DNA of 14,708 nucleotides from Spirochaetaceae bacterium. GTDB lineage: Bacteria; Spirochaetota; Spirochaetia; DSM-27196; SKKC01. The translations under genes and the position numbers were made by a program. Below are positions 14,707 through 14,708 of the stretch, in pieces (position 1 is the first letter of the stretch; every line of letters begins with the position of its first letter). The stretch spans positions 1 through 14,708 of the forward strand of contig PWGF01000213.1 in the NCBI GenBank assembly GCA_003554375.1. The letters are read 5' to 3'. Below the pieces are notes generated by a model, which made no database searches, was not told the DNA's origin, and saw only the letters and a program-made list of their open reading frames with translations.

Positions 14707-14708
14707 TC

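Noticed and set aside
1..14708. CRISPR array, tRNA, rRNA or a complete insertion sequence
   Set aside because: No regularly spaced repeats, no tRNA-like or rRNA-like sequence and no transposase were seen in reading the window.

Overview
The window is GC-rich DNA, apparently from a diderm (Gram-negative-type) bacterium. The evidence is two predicted lipoproteins, a PBP1C/alpha-2-macroglobulin pair, a LapA-like membrane protein, a GH94 (cyclic glucan synthase-type) domain and an MscS channel. The very large, acidic, thioester-free macroglobulin and the acidic linkers would suit a free-living, perhaps salt-adapted, proteobacterium or spirochaete. I cannot fix the phylum from this sequence alone.

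Left two thirds (1-10045): an intact cell-envelope block. A plus-strand gene encodes a lipoprotein with a C39-like papain-fold domain and TPRs. It converges, 13 bp apart, on a minus-strand two-gene operon. The operon's upstream gene encodes a ~2000-residue alpha-2-macroglobulin-like lipoprotein, and its stop overlaps by one base the start of a penicillin-binding protein 1C gene. The pairing matches the known yfhM-pbpC arrangement. Here, however, the macroglobulin has no thioester motif and no cysteine beyond the predicted lipobox.

Right third (10046-14310): mostly decayed or non-coding DNA. It holds a fragment of a lytic transglycosylase (SLT domain, N-terminal half only), one intact small lapA-like gene, about 550 bp with no gene, and a short unrecognised coding remnant. 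It then holds an mscS gene broken by one frameshift, a DUF432-like gene broken by a frameshift in a G run just upstream of mscS, and a Crp/Fnr regulator reduced to its DNA-binding end. Several inverted repeats lie in the gaps.

Right edge (14311-14706): the intact C-terminal end of a GH94 domain, probably a cyclic beta-1,2-glucan synthase, entering from the right on the minus strand.

Functionally, the left block looks like peptidoglycan synthesis or repair plus periplasmic defence. The right block (periplasmic glucan synthesis, MscS, DUF432) has an osmotic-adaptation theme, but two of its members appear inactivated. The most interesting points are the cysteine-free macroglobulin paired with PBP1C and the sharp boundary between long intact genes and the decay zone.
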